Shown: positions 44,421-54,338 of the stretch, piece by piece
Layout: each line of letters opens with the position of its first letter
Position numbering within the stretch: the stretch's first letter is position 1
Assembly (NCBI RefSeq): GCF_029167375.1
Contig: NZ_JARFTP010000025.1
Coordinates: 1-61,056, forward strand
From: Tsukamurella sp. 8F
Lineage (GTDB): Bacteria; Actinomycetota; Actinomycetes; Mycobacteriales; Mycobacteriaceae
Length of the DNA stretch: 61,056 bases
Reading direction: 5' to 3'
Program-made: the position numbers and the translations under genes
The notes under the pieces: model-generated
Database searches by the model: none
The model's input: only the letters and a program-made list of their open reading frames with translations
What the model was told of the DNA's origin: nothing

Positions 44421-46838
44421 ATGCCGGGCGCGGCGACCGACCTTGTGGCGGCCCGCGCCCGGCTTCTGCGGCGTACCCCTTCCGACTCCCGGCTCGACGC
44501 GCACGCGCTGCGCGACGCGCTGGCCGATCTCGCGGAGCTCTGGCTCACCACCCACGGACACGCCGCGGGCATCCTTCCCGACAGTGGACTCGCGCTGGTC
44601 GCGGTAGGCGGCCTCGGGCGCCGTGAACTGCTGCCGTACTCCGACTTCGATCTGATCCTGCTGCACGATGACGGCGTTCCCATCGAGTCCGTCGCCGAGG
44701 CGGCGGACTCGCTCTGGTACCCGCTATGGGACGCGCACATCAAGCTCGACCACAGTGTCCGCACCGTCCCACAGGCGCTGCAGGTGGCCTCGTCCGACCT
44801 CAGCGCCGCGCACGGCATGCTCGAGGCCAGGCACATCGTGGGCGACGAGGCCTTGTCGACCCTGCTGGTCACGGGCGTGCGCCGACAGTGGCGTTCCGAC
44901 ATCCGTGGGCGCTTCCCCGAGCTGGTCGAGCAGGCCGAGGAGCGGTGGCGGCGCAGCGGCGAGATCGCGCACCGCGCCGAGCCCGACCTCAAGAACGGGC
45001 GCGGGGGTATGCGGGACGTGCAACTGCTGCGGTCGCTGTCGATCGCCCAGCTCACAGACGGCATCCCGGTGCTCGACGGTGCCGCGGGGCCCGGCGGCGT
45101 CGCGCATGCGCACGCCCGACTCCTGGACGCGCGTACAGAGCTGCATCGCACGGCGGGCCGCGCCCGCGACCAGCTACGTGCGCAGGACGCCGACGAGATC
45201 GGCGCGGCGCTGCGCGTCGGCGACCGCTTCGACCTCGCGCGCACCGTCAGCGACAGCGCACGCACCGTGGCGTTCGCGGTGGACGTGGGGATCCGGACGG
45301 CGGCGAACGCGCTGCCGCGTAAGGGGATCGCCCGGATCCGCAAGACCCCGGCACGGCGTCCGCTCGCGGAAGGCGTGGTCGCCCAGGCGGGGGAGGTCGT
45401 GCTGGCGCGGGACGCGAACCCGGCCCGAGATCCGGGCCTGACGGTGCGGGTGGCGGCGGCGGCCGCGGCACACGACCTGCCCATCTCCGTGGGGACGCTG
45501 GCCCGGCTCGCCGACGCGGCGCCGGAGCCGCGCGAGCCATGGCCGGAGGAGGCCGTCGACGACTTCCTGCGGCTACTGGGCGCGGGCCGCCGTAGCGTCC
45601 GCGTCATCGAGTCCCTCGACCGGACGGGCCTGTGGGGGCGGTTGCTGCCCGAATGGGGCGCTGTCCGCGACCTTCCCCCGCGCGACGCGATCCATACGTG
45701 GACCGTGGACCGGCACCTCGTCGAGACGGCCTCGTGGGCTGCGAGCTTCGCGAGTCGCGTGACCCGTCCGGATCTGCTGGTCCTCGGGGCGCTGCTGCAC
45801 GACCTGGGCAAGGGGCGCGGGGGCGACCACAGCATCGTCGGCGCGGAGATCGCGGCGCAGGTGTGCCGGCGGCTGGGACTGCCGGACGCCGACGCCGCCG
45901 TGGTCGAGTCGATGGTGCGGTATCACCTGCTGCTGCCTGAGGTGGCCACGCGTCGCGATCTCGACGATCCCGCCACCGTCGAGAAGGTGGTGACGGCGCT
46001 GGGTGGGAACCCGGTGCTGCTCGAACTACTGCACGTGCTCGCGGAGGCAGACTCCCTGGCGACGGGACCCGGCGTGTGGGGCGACTGGAAGTCGTCGCTC
46101 ATCGGGGATCTCGTGCGGCGCGCCCGCCTCGCGATGGCGGGGGAGCCGCTACCCGAGCCCACCCCGCCGGACGATGAGACGGTCGCTATCGCGGCCGACG
46201 GCGGTACGCACATCCGCATCGCCCCGGCACCCGAGCGCGGCCCGCACACGTACGCGGTCACCGTCGTGAGCCCGGACCGGCGTGGTCTGCTGGCCCGGAT
46301 GGCAGGCGTGCTGGCGCTCGCCGGCCTGCGGGTCCAGGATGCATCGGTCACGGCGGTCGGCGATGCGGCCGTCAACCGCTTCGTCGTCGTGCCCAACTTC
46401 GGTACCCCCGCCGACGAGGCCATCGTGCGGCAGCAACTGCTCGCCGCGCTGTCCGGCGCCACGGATGTGAAGGCCGAGCTCGACGCCCGCGAGTCCGCCG
46501 CGGAGCCGCCACTGGCGGGTGGGGCCGCCGGACCGCCGCTGCGGTCGGCGTCGCCGGCCCGGGTGCGATGGTTCGAACAGGCCGACCGGACCGTCGTGCT
46601 TGAGGTTCGGGCGGGCGACCGGCTCGGCCTGCTGGCGCGCGTCGCATCGATCCTGGAGACCGCAGGCGCCGACGTGCTGTGGGCACGCGCGATCACGCAC
46701 GGCGCGTCGGTGGTCGACGTGTTCTGCGTCGCCCCGCCCTCCGATCCGGGTTTCCGCGACACCGTCGAGGCGGCAGTGCTCGAAGTCGTGCCCGCCGCGG
46801 AGCCGCCACCTACCCCGGACGAACTGGCCAGCCGATAG
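44421..46838 (+). CDS. glnD: [Protein-PII] nucleotidyltransferase GlnD
   Basis: An 805-aa bifunctional enzyme that modifies GlnK on its T-loop Tyr (adenylylation in actinobacteria) and removes the group in response to nitrogen status. The nucleotidyltransferase motif VGGLGRRELLPYSDFDLILL is near residue 60-80. The HD phosphohydrolase has LGALLHDLGKGRGGDHS near residue 455. Two ACT domains follow (YAVTVVSPDRRGLLARM and VVLEVRAGDRLGLLARV). ATG 44421 is chosen; TTG 44409 is possible. It is the last gene of the nitrogen operon. Confidence 0.95.
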   Translation: MPGAATDLVAARARLLRRTPSDSRLDAHALRDALADLAELWLTTHGHAAGILPDSGLALVAVGGLGRRELLPYSDFDLILLHDDGVPIESVAEAADSLWYPLWDAHIKLDHSVRTVPQALQVASSDLSAAHGMLEARHIVGDEALSTLLVTGVRRQWRSDIRGRFPELVEQAEERWRRSGEIAHRAEPDLKNGRGGMRDVQLLRSLSIAQLTDGIPVLDGAAGPGGVAHAHARLLDARTELHRTAGRARDQLRAQDADEIGAALRVGDRFDLARTVSDSARTVAFAVDVGIRTAANALPRKGIARIRKTPARRPLAEGVVAQAGEVVLARDANPARDPGLTVRVAAAAAAHDLPISVGTLARLADAAPEPREPWPEEAVDDFLRLLGAGRRSVRVIESLDRTGLWGRLLPEWGAVRDLPPRDAIHTWTVDRHLVETASWAASFASRVTRPDLLVLGALLHDLGKGRGGDHSIVGAEIAAQVCRRLGLPDADAAVVESMVRYHLLLPEVATRRDLDDPATVEKVVTALGGNPVLLELLHVLAEADSLATGPGVWGDWKSSLIGDLVRRARLAMAGEPLPEPTPPDDETVAIAADGGTHIRIAPAPERGPHTYAVTVVSPDRRGLLARMAGVLALAGLRVQDASVTAVGDAAVNRFVVVPNFGTPADEAIVRQQLLAALSGATDVKAELDARESAAEPPLAGGAAGPPLRSASPARVRWFEQADRTVVLEVRAGDRLGLLARVASILETAGADVLWARAITHGASVVDVFCVAPPSDPGFRDTVEAAVLEVVPAAEPPPTPDELASR

Positions 46839-46847
46839 GGTGTTGGG

Positions 46848-48422
46848 GTGTTCGACTCCCTCTCCGATCGCCTGACAGGCGCACTCAAGGACCTCCGCGG
46901 CAAAGGCCGGCTGACCGACGCGGACATCGACTCGACGTGCCGGGAGATCCGTCTGGCGTTGCTCGAGGCGGACGTCGCGCTGCCTGTGGTCCGGGCGTTC
47001 GTCGCGCGGATCAAGGAGCGCGCCAAGGGCTCCGAGGTCTCGGCGGCGCTCAACCCCGCGCAGCAGATCGTCAAGATCGTCAACGAGGAGCTCATCGAGA
47101 TCCTCGGCGGCGAGACCAGGCGGCTGAACCTCGCGAAGACGCCGCCGACGGTGATCATGCTCGCCGGCCTGCAGGGTGCGGGTAAGACGACCCTCGCCGG
47201 CAAGTTGGCGGCGTGGCTGCGGGGGCAGGGGCACACGCCCATGCTCGTGGCCTGCGACCTGCAGCGGCCAGGCGCCGTCGATCAGTTGCGCATCGTCGGC
47301 GAACGTGCGGGTGTGCCGGTGCACGCACCGCACCCCGGTACATCCGTCGGGGGTGCGGGCGAGCTCGGCGTGAGCGCGGCCGATCCGGTGAACGTCGCTC
47401 GGTCCGGTATCGATGAGGCGCGCGCCAAGCAGCACGACGTGGTCATCGTCGACACCGCGGGCCGGCTCGGCATCGACCAGGAGCTGATGTCCCAGGCTGC
47501 GAACATCCGCGACGCCGTGAGTCCCGACGAAGTGCTGTTCGTCCTCGACGCCATGATCGGCCAGGACGCGGTCTCGACCGCGCAGGCGTTCCAGGACGGC
47601 GTCGGGTTCACCGGCGTGGTGCTGACCAAGCTCGACGGCGACGCCCGCGGTGGTGCGGCCCTGTCGGTCCGCGAGATCACCGGCAAGCCGATTCTGTTCG
47701 CGTCCACGGGTGAGAAGCTCGAGGACTTCGACGTCTTCCACCCGGACCGGATGAGTTCGCGCATCCTCGGAATGGGTGACGTGCTGTCGCTCATCGAGCA
47801 GGCCGAGCAGGTCATGGATCAGCAGAAGGCCGAGGAGGCCGCGGCGAAGATCACCTCGGGTGAGCTGACGCTGGAGGACTTCCTCGATCAGATGCTGATG
47901 ATCCGGCGCATGGGCCCCATCGGGAACCTGCTGGGCATGCTGCCGGGAGCGGGCCAGATGAAGGACGCACTCGCCGCGGTCGACGACTCGCAGCTGGACC
48001 GCATCCAGGCCATCATCCGCGGCATGACGCCAGCCGAGCGCGCGGATCCGAAGATCATCAACGCCTCGCGGCGCCTGCGTATCGCGAAGGGCTCCGGCGT
48101 CACCGTGACCGACGTCAACCAGCTCGTGGATCGCTTCTTCGAGGCACGCAAGATGATGTCGCAGATGGCGGGATTCGGTGCGCCCAAGCGTATTCCGAAG
48201 CGGAAGCAGAAGCAGCAGAAGGGCAAGAAGGGCAAGAAGGGATCGGGGCGCGGGCCCACGCCGCCGCGTAACGCGCGGGGCGGCGCGTCCGCCGGGACTC
48301 CGGGCATGCCCGGGTTGCCGCCCGGCATGGCGGGAATGCCGCAGGGCCTCGACCAGTTGCCGCCCGGGCTGGAGGGCATCGACATGGCCGAGATCGAACG
48401 GCAGCTGAAGAAGAAGCGCTGA
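46848..48422 (+). CDS. ffh: Signal recognition particle GTPase Ffh
   Basis: A 524-aa SRP54 protein that binds signal sequences and 4.5S RNA and docks on FtsY. The NG domain has GLQGAGKTTLAGKLA, CDLQRPGAVDQL, DTAGRLGIDQELM and TKLDGDARGGAAL. The Met-rich M domain follows, with DQMLMIRRMGPIGNLLGMLP, and a Lys- and Gly/Met/Pro-rich tail. GTG 46848 lies nine bases after glnD. FtsY is encoded 6 kb upstream. Confidence 0.96.
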   Translation: MFDSLSDRLTGALKDLRGKGRLTDADIDSTCREIRLALLEADVALPVVRAFVARIKERAKGSEVSAALNPAQQIVKIVNEELIEILGGETRRLNLAKTPPTVIMLAGLQGAGKTTLAGKLAAWLRGQGHTPMLVACDLQRPGAVDQLRIVGERAGVPVHAPHPGTSVGGAGELGVSAADPVNVARSGIDEARAKQHDVVIVDTAGRLGIDQELMSQAANIRDAVSPDEVLFVLDAMIGQDAVSTAQAFQDGVGFTGVVLTKLDGDARGGAALSVREITGKPILFASTGEKLEDFDVFHPDRMSSRILGMGDVLSLIEQAEQVMDQQKAEEAAAKITSGELTLEDFLDQMLMIRRMGPIGNLLGMLPGAGQMKDALAAVDDSQLDRIQAIIRGMTPAERADPKIINASRRLRIAKGSGVTVTDVNQLVDRFFEARKMMSQMAGFGAPKRIPKRKQKQQKGKKGKKGSGRGPTPPRNARGGASAGTPGMPGLPPGMAGMPQGLDQLPPGLEGIDMAEIERQLKKKR

Positions 48423-48423
48423 C

Positions 48424-49494
48424 GTGCTGCACTTCCGGGGGGCGGTGCTGCCGGACGGCCCGGATGAGTTCTGGGTCGACGACGGTGCCGTGCGTTTCGC
48501 ACCCCCCGGCGGGCGCGCCGATACCGAGCTGACGGGCTGGGCCGTCCCGGGCCTCGTCGACGCGCACTGCCACGTCGGGATCGTGCCCGACGGCGAACCC
48601 ACCCTAGAGCGGGCGCGCGAACTCGCTCGGGACGACGTGGCGGTGGGAGTCACTGCCGTGCGCGAGCCGGGGTCGAACCTCGATACGACTCCGCTGGACT
48701 CCGAGTCCGACATGCCACGCTTCGTTCGGATGGGGCGCCACATCGCACTGACTCGCCGATACATCCCCGGGCTCGGCGTGCAGCTCGACGACCCCTCAGG
48801 CCTCGTCGACGAGGTGCGGCGACAGGCGGCACGCGGCCACGGCTGGGTCAAGATAGTGGGGGATTGGATCGACCGGTCCGTCGGCGACCTCGCGCCCGTG
48901 TGGCCGGACGACCTGCTCGCGGAGGCGATCTCGGTGGCGCATGCCGCCGGTGCGCGGGTGGCATCGCACGTGTTCGGCGAGGACGCGCTGCCCGGGCTGC
49001 TCGCGGCGGGCGTCGACTGCATCGAGCACGGTTCGGGGCTGACGGACGAGACGATCCGAGTGATGGCCGCCCAGGGCACGGCGCTCGTCCCGACGCTGGT
49101 GCAGATCGCCAACTTCCCGTCGATCGCGGAGCCGGCGCTGGGCAAGTACCCGACGTACGCAGCTCACATGCAGGATCTGTTCGACCGGCGATACGAGACC
49201 TATCGAGCCGCCTACGAGGCGGGCGTGCAGATGTACGCGGGTACGGACGCGGGCGGCTTCAACGCGCATGGGCGGCTGCCGGTCGAGATCGCCGAGTTGG
49301 CCCGGGTGATGCCGGCCGAGGAGGCACTCGCGGCGGCGTCGTGGCGCGCGCGGGAATGGCTGGGCTTCGCGGGTATCGACGACGGTGCACCTGCCGACTT
49401 CGTCGTCTACGCCGACGACCCCGTAGCTGTCGTGGCCGCCGGGAGGACGCTCGCGCCTGCGACTGTGGTGCTGCGCGGGCACGTTGCGCTCTAG
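48424..49494 (+). CDS. Amidohydrolase-superfamily protein (Rv2915c type)
   Basis: A 356-aa metallohydrolase with all metal-site blocks: VDAHCHVG (HxH), WVKIVGDW (bridging Lys), ASHVFGEDA, CIEHGSG and YAGTDAGG (Asp). The family resembles imidazolonepropionase-related peptidases; the substrate is unknown. It follows ffh directly (GTG start one base after the stop), as Rv2915c follows ffh in M. tuberculosis. Confidence 0.88.
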   Translation: MLHFRGAVLPDGPDEFWVDDGAVRFAPPGGRADTELTGWAVPGLVDAHCHVGIVPDGEPTLERARELARDDVAVGVTAVREPGSNLDTTPLDSESDMPRFVRMGRHIALTRRYIPGLGVQLDDPSGLVDEVRRQAARGHGWVKIVGDWIDRSVGDLAPVWPDDLLAEAISVAHAAGARVASHVFGEDALPGLLAAGVDCIEHGSGLTDETIRVMAAQGTALVPTLVQIANFPSIAEPALGKYPTYAAHMQDLFDRRYETYRAAYEAGVQMYAGTDAGGFNAHGRLPVEIAELARVMPAEEALAAASWRAREWLGFAGIDDGAPADFVVYADDPVAVVAAGRTLAPATVVLRGHVAL

Positions 49495-50181
49495 CTACTT
49501 CGTCCCACTTCCCGGCTTGGCATAGACTCCCGTCTGTTCCTGACCCGTGCGAGCGGCGATGGCGTTCATGAGGCGATCGGTTGCGCGGCGGATGGAGACC
49601 TCGTCTTCGGGCGTCACGTCGCTCATGTCCAGGGGCGGCAGGATGTCGACCGAGACGTGACTCTTCCAGAAGTTGCTGCGGGTGCGGCCGTCCGTGCCGG
49701 TGAGCGCGATGGGAACGACGGGTGTGCCGGTTGCGGCCGCCACCCGGATCACGCCGGTATGGCCCTTGTACATGCGGCCGTCGGGTGATCGGGTGCCCTC
49801 GGGATGTATGCCCCAGGCGCCGCCGTCCTCGACTATCGATGTCGCCGCTGCGATCGCGGGGGACGCCTTCGCGCCGCCGCTGCGGTCCACCGGTATCTGG
49901 CCCATGCCGGAGAAGAAGATCTTCTTGAACCTCCCGCGCAGGCCCGGTTGGGTGAAGTAGTCGGACTTGGCCAGGAACATCACCGGTCGGCGAGCGCTCT
50001 GTACCACGTAGAAGGAGTCGGAGATCGCGAGGTGATTGGCCGCGAGGATCACGGGACCCGTGGGTGGGACGTGTTGTCGCCCTGTGACCTTCGGCCGACC
50101 CCACACCCACAGTGCGGGCCCGATCAGGATGTGACGGGCGACCCGGTAGCGGAACGCGGCGCGTAGTTCATCGAGGGACAT
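49495..50181 (-). CDS. PlsC-type 1-acyl-glycerol-3-phosphate acyltransferase
   Basis: A 228-aa membrane-associated acyltransferase. The catalytic NHxxxxD box is NHLAISD near residue 50, and the phosphate-binding block is HPEGTRS near residue 127. It would acylate a lysophospholipid or a related glycolipid. It overlaps the preceding acyltransferase-3 gene by 14 bases, so the two are coupled. Confidence 0.9.
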   Translation of the reverse strand: MSLDELRAAFRYRVARHILIGPALWVWGRPKVTGRQHVPPTGPVILAANHLAISDSFYVVQSARRPVMFLAKSDYFTQPGLRGRFKKIFFSGMGQIPVDRSGGAKASPAIAAATSIVEDGGAWGIHPEGTRSPDGRMYKGHTGVIRVAAATGTPVVPIALTGTDGRTRSNFWKSHVSVDILPPLDMSDVTPEDEVSIRRATDRLMNAIAARTGQEQTGVYAKPGSGTK

Positions 50182-51445
50182 TCCCTGTATCTACCCGGCC
50201 CGACGGACCTTCGGGCGAGAACTGCCGTGATCCCTTGCCGTCGTTCCGCAGTTTCCGCCCGAAGATCCGCGCACCGTCGCGCTTGCGCCCGACCCACCAG
50301 TGGGCTTTGGGGGCGCGGCTGAGCAGCTCGACGATGCCGACGGTGACGAGGACCGTCACCACGTACGCGAGCAGCGTCGCCCACGGTGACGACACATGCC
50401 GCAGGAACCAGGAGGTGTTCTCGGCGGGGAGCAACAGCACCGACAGCACCATCACGTGGGCGAGGAACACGCCGAAAGAGCGCTTGGCACCGTACGAGGC
50501 GACGCGCGCCAGCCGCGGGATCCGATCCATGTTGCGGGCCGCGATGAGGCCCACGGTGTAGACGGCGGCCGTGAGCGCGACGTAGAGGGCCAGACTGGTC
50601 GGCTGGAATGCAGAGGAGGCGACCATCGGCGGCGCGCCGCCGCGGAGGCGGAGCTGGTAGATCAGCTGCTCGCCGACCGCGATGATCGCGGCGGCGGCGA
50701 ACACGAGTGGAGCGTGGCGCAGCAGGACGGCCTCGACCCGCTCGCGGTGCGCAGCGGTGACCGCACCCAGGAAGACGAAGAACTGGTAGGGGACGAAGGT
50801 CGCGTAGGCGTGCCACCAGTAGTTGCCGATCGTGCCGGCGGGCTGCCAATGGATCAGCGTCGCGTACACCGCGAGCTGGACGATGGCGGACACGAACAGT
50901 AGCCGCAGGTGGTGCCCACGCGTGCGGCGCACGATCCAGAGGACGGCCGGGAAGAGCAGGTAGATCTGCAGCGTGACGAAGATGAAGTACAGCTGGTAGC
51001 CGTTCATACCGCCCCACACCACGTTGTAGGCGAGGTTGGCGAGACTGCCAGGGATGTTGCGCGTGTTGTGCGTGGTGACCATCGCGAACACCCAGTAGGC
51101 GATCGCCCACACGAGGAACGGTATGGCGACCAGCGGGAGGCGCTTGCGCCAGAATGCCCGCGCCGAGAAGTCGGTCTGGTCGAGCGTGCCGTAGGCCAGC
51201 ACCAACCCCGTCAGGGCGAAGAACGCGTTCCGGGTGAAATGCAGGTTCAGGGCCAAGGCGTTGGTGACCGTCCCGGTCACCTCGTTATTGGTGTTGGTGA
51301 GCGTGTGTACCAGGATGACCAGCAGGAAGGTGATCACACGCATGAAGTCGAGCTGGTGGAGATACCCGCTGCGGCGAGGGGTGGCAGCCCCGGTGCGGCT
51401 CGTCGAGACGGCCGGGCGGTTCTGGTCTGCCACTGTCGTCGCCAT
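50168..51445 (-). CDS. Acyltransferase-3 family membrane protein
   Basis: A 425-aa, roughly ten-helix acyltransferase of the OafA type. The N-terminal LDFMRVITFLLVILVHTL carries the catalytic-type Arg-His region, and helix-spanning FLAHVMVLSVLLL is near the C terminus. Such proteins O-acylate cell-envelope sugars and lipids. ATG 51445 is chosen from the family N terminus. It precedes the PlsC-like gene and may supply acylated envelope lipids together with it (inference). Confidence 0.85.
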   Translation of the reverse strand: MATTVADQNRPAVSTSRTGAATPRRSGYLHQLDFMRVITFLLVILVHTLTNTNNEVTGTVTNALALNLHFTRNAFFALTGLVLAYGTLDQTDFSARAFWRKRLPLVAIPFLVWAIAYWVFAMVTTHNTRNIPGSLANLAYNVVWGGMNGYQLYFIFVTLQIYLLFPAVLWIVRRTRGHHLRLLFVSAIVQLAVYATLIHWQPAGTIGNYWWHAYATFVPYQFFVFLGAVTAAHRERVEAVLLRHAPLVFAAAAIIAVGEQLIYQLRLRGGAPPMVASSAFQPTSLALYVALTAAVYTVGLIAARNMDRIPRLARVASYGAKRSFGVFLAHVMVLSVLLLPAENTSWFLRHVSSPWATLLAYVVTVLVTVGIVELLSRAPKAHWWVGRKRDGARIFGRKLRNDGKGSRQFSPEGPSGRVDTGNVPR

Positions 51446-51553
51446 GCTCTGGATCCTGCACTCCTTGTCTGGGAGATTCCTGGAAGCCGACGCACAGGCT
51501 GCTGGTCGAGAATGGTCCCGGGCGCCGAATCGGGGACTCACCTTACCCGACTG

Positions 51554-52927
51554 TCAGTGCCGGAACCGAGTCTCGGCGGGCGCGTGTGGCGCAGTCGTCG
51601 ACAGCCGCCGCAAGGTCTCGGCGAGGTCGTCGCGCAGGCGCGCAGCCAGGTCGCGGGAGAGTCCCTCACGCACCACGATGCGCAGAACGGCGACGTCCTG
51701 GGCGTCGGCGGGCATCGTGTAGGCGGGAACCTGCCAGCCGTAGGTGCGCAGCTCATGGGACACGTCGAAAACCGTCATCGGTGCATCGGGGTCGAGGTCG
51801 AAGGCCAGCACGGGCAGCGCCGTTCCGCCGGTGATGATCCGGATGTGGTCCAGCTCCGCGAGCTCGCCGGCGAGCCATGTCGCCGTGTCCCGCAGGCTCT
51901 GCATGACCCGCCTGTAGCCCGCCCGGCCGAGGCGGAGGAAGTTGTAGTACTGCCCGACGATCTGGGCGCCGGGCCGGGAGAAGTTGAGCGTGAAGGTCGG
52001 CATGTCGCCGCCCAGATAGTTCACGTGGAAGACGAGGTCGTCGTCGAGTTGGTCGCCGTCCCGGAATACGACGAACCCGATGCCGGGGTAGGTGAGGCCG
52101 TACTTGTGGCCCGACACGTTGATCGATACGACGCGGGGGAGCTGGAAGTCCCAGACGAGGTCGGGATCCAGGAACGGCGCGACGAAGCCGCCGCTCGCGG
52201 CGTCGACGTGGACGGGCACGTCCGGGCCGCCGGCGGCGGCCACGTCGTCGAGGGCGGCGCATACCCCGGCGACGTCCTCGTACTCGCCCGTGAAGGTGGT
52301 GCCCAGTATCACGACGGCGCCGATGGTGTCCTCGTCGACGGCGTCCCGGACCTGCTGGGGAGTGACGACGTACCGGCCCGGTTCGATGGGCAGATAGACG
52401 GGCTCGACTTCGAAGTATCGGCAGAACTTCTCCCATACGACCTGCACATTGCTGCCCAGTACGAGCTTGGGTCGGGAGGTGTCGGCTCCGGCGGCGCGGC
52501 GGCGCGCCCGCCACGCCCACTTGAGTGCGAGGCCCGCCAGCATGACCGCCTCGGAGCTGCCGATCGTCGACGCGCCCGTCGCCGACGACGGGTCGGCTGG
52601 ATCCAGGCCGGGTGCGTGGAACAGCTCGGCGACCATCGCGATCGAGCGGGACTCGATGCGCGAGGTAGACGGGTACTCGTCGTGATCGACGGCGTTCTTG
52701 TCGAATGCCTCGGTCATGAGCCGGGTGGCGGGCTCCTCCATCCAGGTCGTCACGAACGTCGCGAGATTCTGCCGGGCCTGCCCGTCGAGCATCATCTCGT
52801 CGTGGATGAAGCGATAGGTCTCGACCGGCGTCAGCTCGTGGTCGTCGAGCCGAGCGAGCGGGATCGGCCGGGAATCCAGCCGCCCGGAGTAGGCGGGGGT
52901 CAGCACGGTGTCGTCGTCGATGTCCAC
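51554..52927 (-). CDS. gadB: Glutamate decarboxylase GadB
   Basis: A 457-aa PLP enzyme that turns glutamate into GABA and uses a proton, giving acid resistance. The PLP lysine is in SINVSGHKYGLTYPG; HVDAASGGF carries the PLP-binding Asp. ETYRFIHDEMMLDGQARQNLATF and STIGSSEAVMLAGLALKW are near the M. tuberculosis form. The GTG at 52927 gives the usual short N terminus; the frame extends upstream to 53353, but that would run into rpsP. No GABA antiporter is in the window. Confidence 0.92.
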   Translation of the reverse strand: MDIDDDTVLTPAYSGRLDSRPIPLARLDDHELTPVETYRFIHDEMMLDGQARQNLATFVTTWMEEPATRLMTEAFDKNAVDHDEYPSTSRIESRSIAMVAELFHAPGLDPADPSSATGASTIGSSEAVMLAGLALKWAWRARRRAAGADTSRPKLVLGSNVQVVWEKFCRYFEVEPVYLPIEPGRYVVTPQQVRDAVDEDTIGAVVILGTTFTGEYEDVAGVCAALDDVAAAGGPDVPVHVDAASGGFVAPFLDPDLVWDFQLPRVVSINVSGHKYGLTYPGIGFVVFRDGDQLDDDLVFHVNYLGGDMPTFTLNFSRPGAQIVGQYYNFLRLGRAGYRRVMQSLRDTATWLAGELAELDHIRIITGGTALPVLAFDLDPDAPMTVFDVSHELRTYGWQVPAYTMPADAQDVAVLRIVVREGLSRDLAARLRDDLAETLRRLSTTAPHAPAETRFRH

Positions 52928-52948
52928 GCCCGCCGACGGTACGACGAT

Positions 52949-52977
52949 TTCGTGGTGTGCGCAGACCGTGGCAGAAT
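52949..52977 (+). promoter_or_regulatory. rpsP promoter
   Basis: TTCGTG (52949-52954) and CAGAAT (52972-52977) are 17 bases apart, with an extended TGG before the -10. The same TGG-CANAAT form occurs before rplS. The transcript would have a leader of about 120 bases. Confidence 0.5.
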
Positions 52978-53104
52978 GGCCGATTGCTGCCCGGACCCGG
53001 TTACGTACCGGCCCGGGGCGGTCACCACTGAGACGGCAAAACCGGATGTGTCCATCCTGGCGCATCGCTGAATTGCACCGTGACATGTAAAGGAACAAGG
53101 CTTC

Positions 53105-53548
53105 ATGGCTGTCAAGATCAAGCTCACGCGGCTCGGCAAGATCCGCAACCCCCAGTACCGCGTCGTCGTCGCCGACGCCCGCACCCGCCGTGACGGCCGT
53201 GCCATCGAGACCATCGGGAAGTACCACCCGAAGGAGGAGCCGTCGCTCATCGACATCGATTCCGAGCGCGCTCAGTACTGGCTCGGCGTCGGTGCGCAGC
53301 CGACCGAGCCCGTCCTCGCCCTGCTGAAGATCACGGGCGACTGGCAGAAGCACAAGGGCCTTCCCGGTGCCGAGGGCACCCTCAAGGTCGCCGAGCCGAA
53401 GCCTTCCAAGCAGGATCTCTTCAATGCGGCCCTGGCCGAGGCCGACAAGGAGCCCGCCACCGAGGCGACCACCCCCAAGAAGAAGGCCGCCCCCAAGAAG
53501 GACGAGGCCGAGGCCGCTGAGGCCGAGGCGCCCGCCGAGGGGCAGTGA
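53105..53548 (+). CDS. rpsP: 30S ribosomal protein S16
   Basis: A 147-aa ribosomal protein. [21 protein letters not shown] is the S16 N terminus (residues 4-24), and [15 protein letters not shown] and [15 protein letters not shown] follow. The core ends at about residue 105; a Lys/Ala/Glu-rich tail ([20 protein letters not shown]) is longer than usual. AAGGAAC precedes the ATG. Its stop overlaps khpA, and the order rpsP-khpA-rimM-trmD is conserved. Confidence 0.97.
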   Translation: MAVKIKLTRLGKIRNPQYRVVVADARTRRDGRAIETIGKYHPKEEPSLIDIDSERAQYWLGVGAQPTEPVLALLKITGDWQKHKGLPGAEGTLKVAEPKPSKQDLFNAALAEADKEPATEATTPKKKAAPKKDEAEAAEAEAPAEGQ

Positions 53549-53793
53549 GCGCCGTCGTCGCCGATGCCGTGGAGCACCTGGTCCGTGGCATCGTGTCCCA
53601 CCCCGACGACGTTCGCGTCGACCTCATCACCGGCCGACGCGGCCGCGTGATCGAGGTGCATGTCAACCCCGACGATCTGGGTAAGGTCATCGGGCGCGGG
53701 GGCCGCACCGCCACCGCTCTGCGGACCCTGGTCGCCGGCATCGGCGGTAAGGGCATCCGGATCGACGTCGTCGACACCGACCGGCTCGACTAG
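53545..53793 (+). CDS. khpA: KH-domain RNA-binding protein KhpA
   Basis: An 82-aa single KH domain protein (ortholog of Rv2908c). The RNA-binding GxxG loop is in [17 protein letters not shown] near residues 46-62. KhpA pairs with KhpB in Gram-positives to bind small RNAs and influence cell elongation. The GTG start overlaps the rpsP stop. Confidence 0.93.
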   Translation: MSAVVADAVEHLVRGIVSHPDDVRVDLITGRRGRVIEVHVNPDDLGKVIGRGGRTATALRTLVAGIGGKGIRIDVVDTDRLD

Positions 53794-53797
53794 CGCG

Positions 53798-54328
53798 ATG
53801 GAGCTCGTGATCGGGCGGGTCGTGAAATCGCACGGCATCCGCGGCGAAGTCGTCGTGGAGGTGCGGACCGACTCGCCCGACCTACGTTTCTTCGATGGCG
53901 CCGTCCTCACCGGGCGGCGCCCGCGCGAGGACTCCGTCGCGCAGTACACGGTGACCGCGTCGCGTGAGCACTCGGGGAGGCTGCTCCTCACCCTGGCCGA
54001 GGTCTCCGACCGCACGGCGGCCGACGCGATCCGCGGGACCCTCTTCGTCATCGACTCGTCCGAGGTCGAGCCTTCAGACGACCCCGACGAGTTCTACGAC
54101 CACGAGCTCGAGGGACTCGAGGTGAGGCTGGCCGACGGCACCGTCGTCGGGACCGTCGGTGAGGTGCTGCACCCGCCGGGCGGTGAGCTCCTGTCGGTGC
54201 GTGCTGCCGATCGCCGGGAGATCCTGGTGCCGTTCGTGAAGGCCATCGTGCCGGTGGTCGATGTAGCCGCGGGCATCATCGAGATCGATCCGCCCGAGGG
54301 GCTGCTGGACCCGGATCCCGGGGCGTGA
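53798..54328 (+). CDS. rimM: 16S rRNA processing protein RimM
   Basis: A 176-aa 30S assembly factor that binds S19. The N-terminal [19 protein letters not shown] and the PRC-barrel block [19 protein letters not shown] with [15 protein letters not shown] are all present. The ATG lies four bases after khpA. It is encoded between rpsP and trmD as in most bacteria. Confidence 0.95.
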   Translation: MELVIGRVVKSHGIRGEVVVEVRTDSPDLRFFDGAVLTGRRPREDSVAQYTVTASREHSGRLLLTLAEVSDRTAADAIRGTLFVIDSSEVEPSDDPDEFYDHELEGLEVRLADGTVVGTVGEVLHPPGGELLSVRAADRREILVPFVKAIVPVVDVAAGIIEIDPPEGLLDPDPGA

Positions 54329-54338
54329 GGAATCGGCT

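Noticed and set aside
46149-49145. 998-codon minus-strand frame opposite glnD, ffh and the amidohydrolase
   Set aside because: Antisense shadow of three firm genes, with no domain.
52928-53353. N-terminal extension of GadB
   Set aside because: The frame stays open but would overlap rpsP and its promoter; family members begin near the GTG at 52927.
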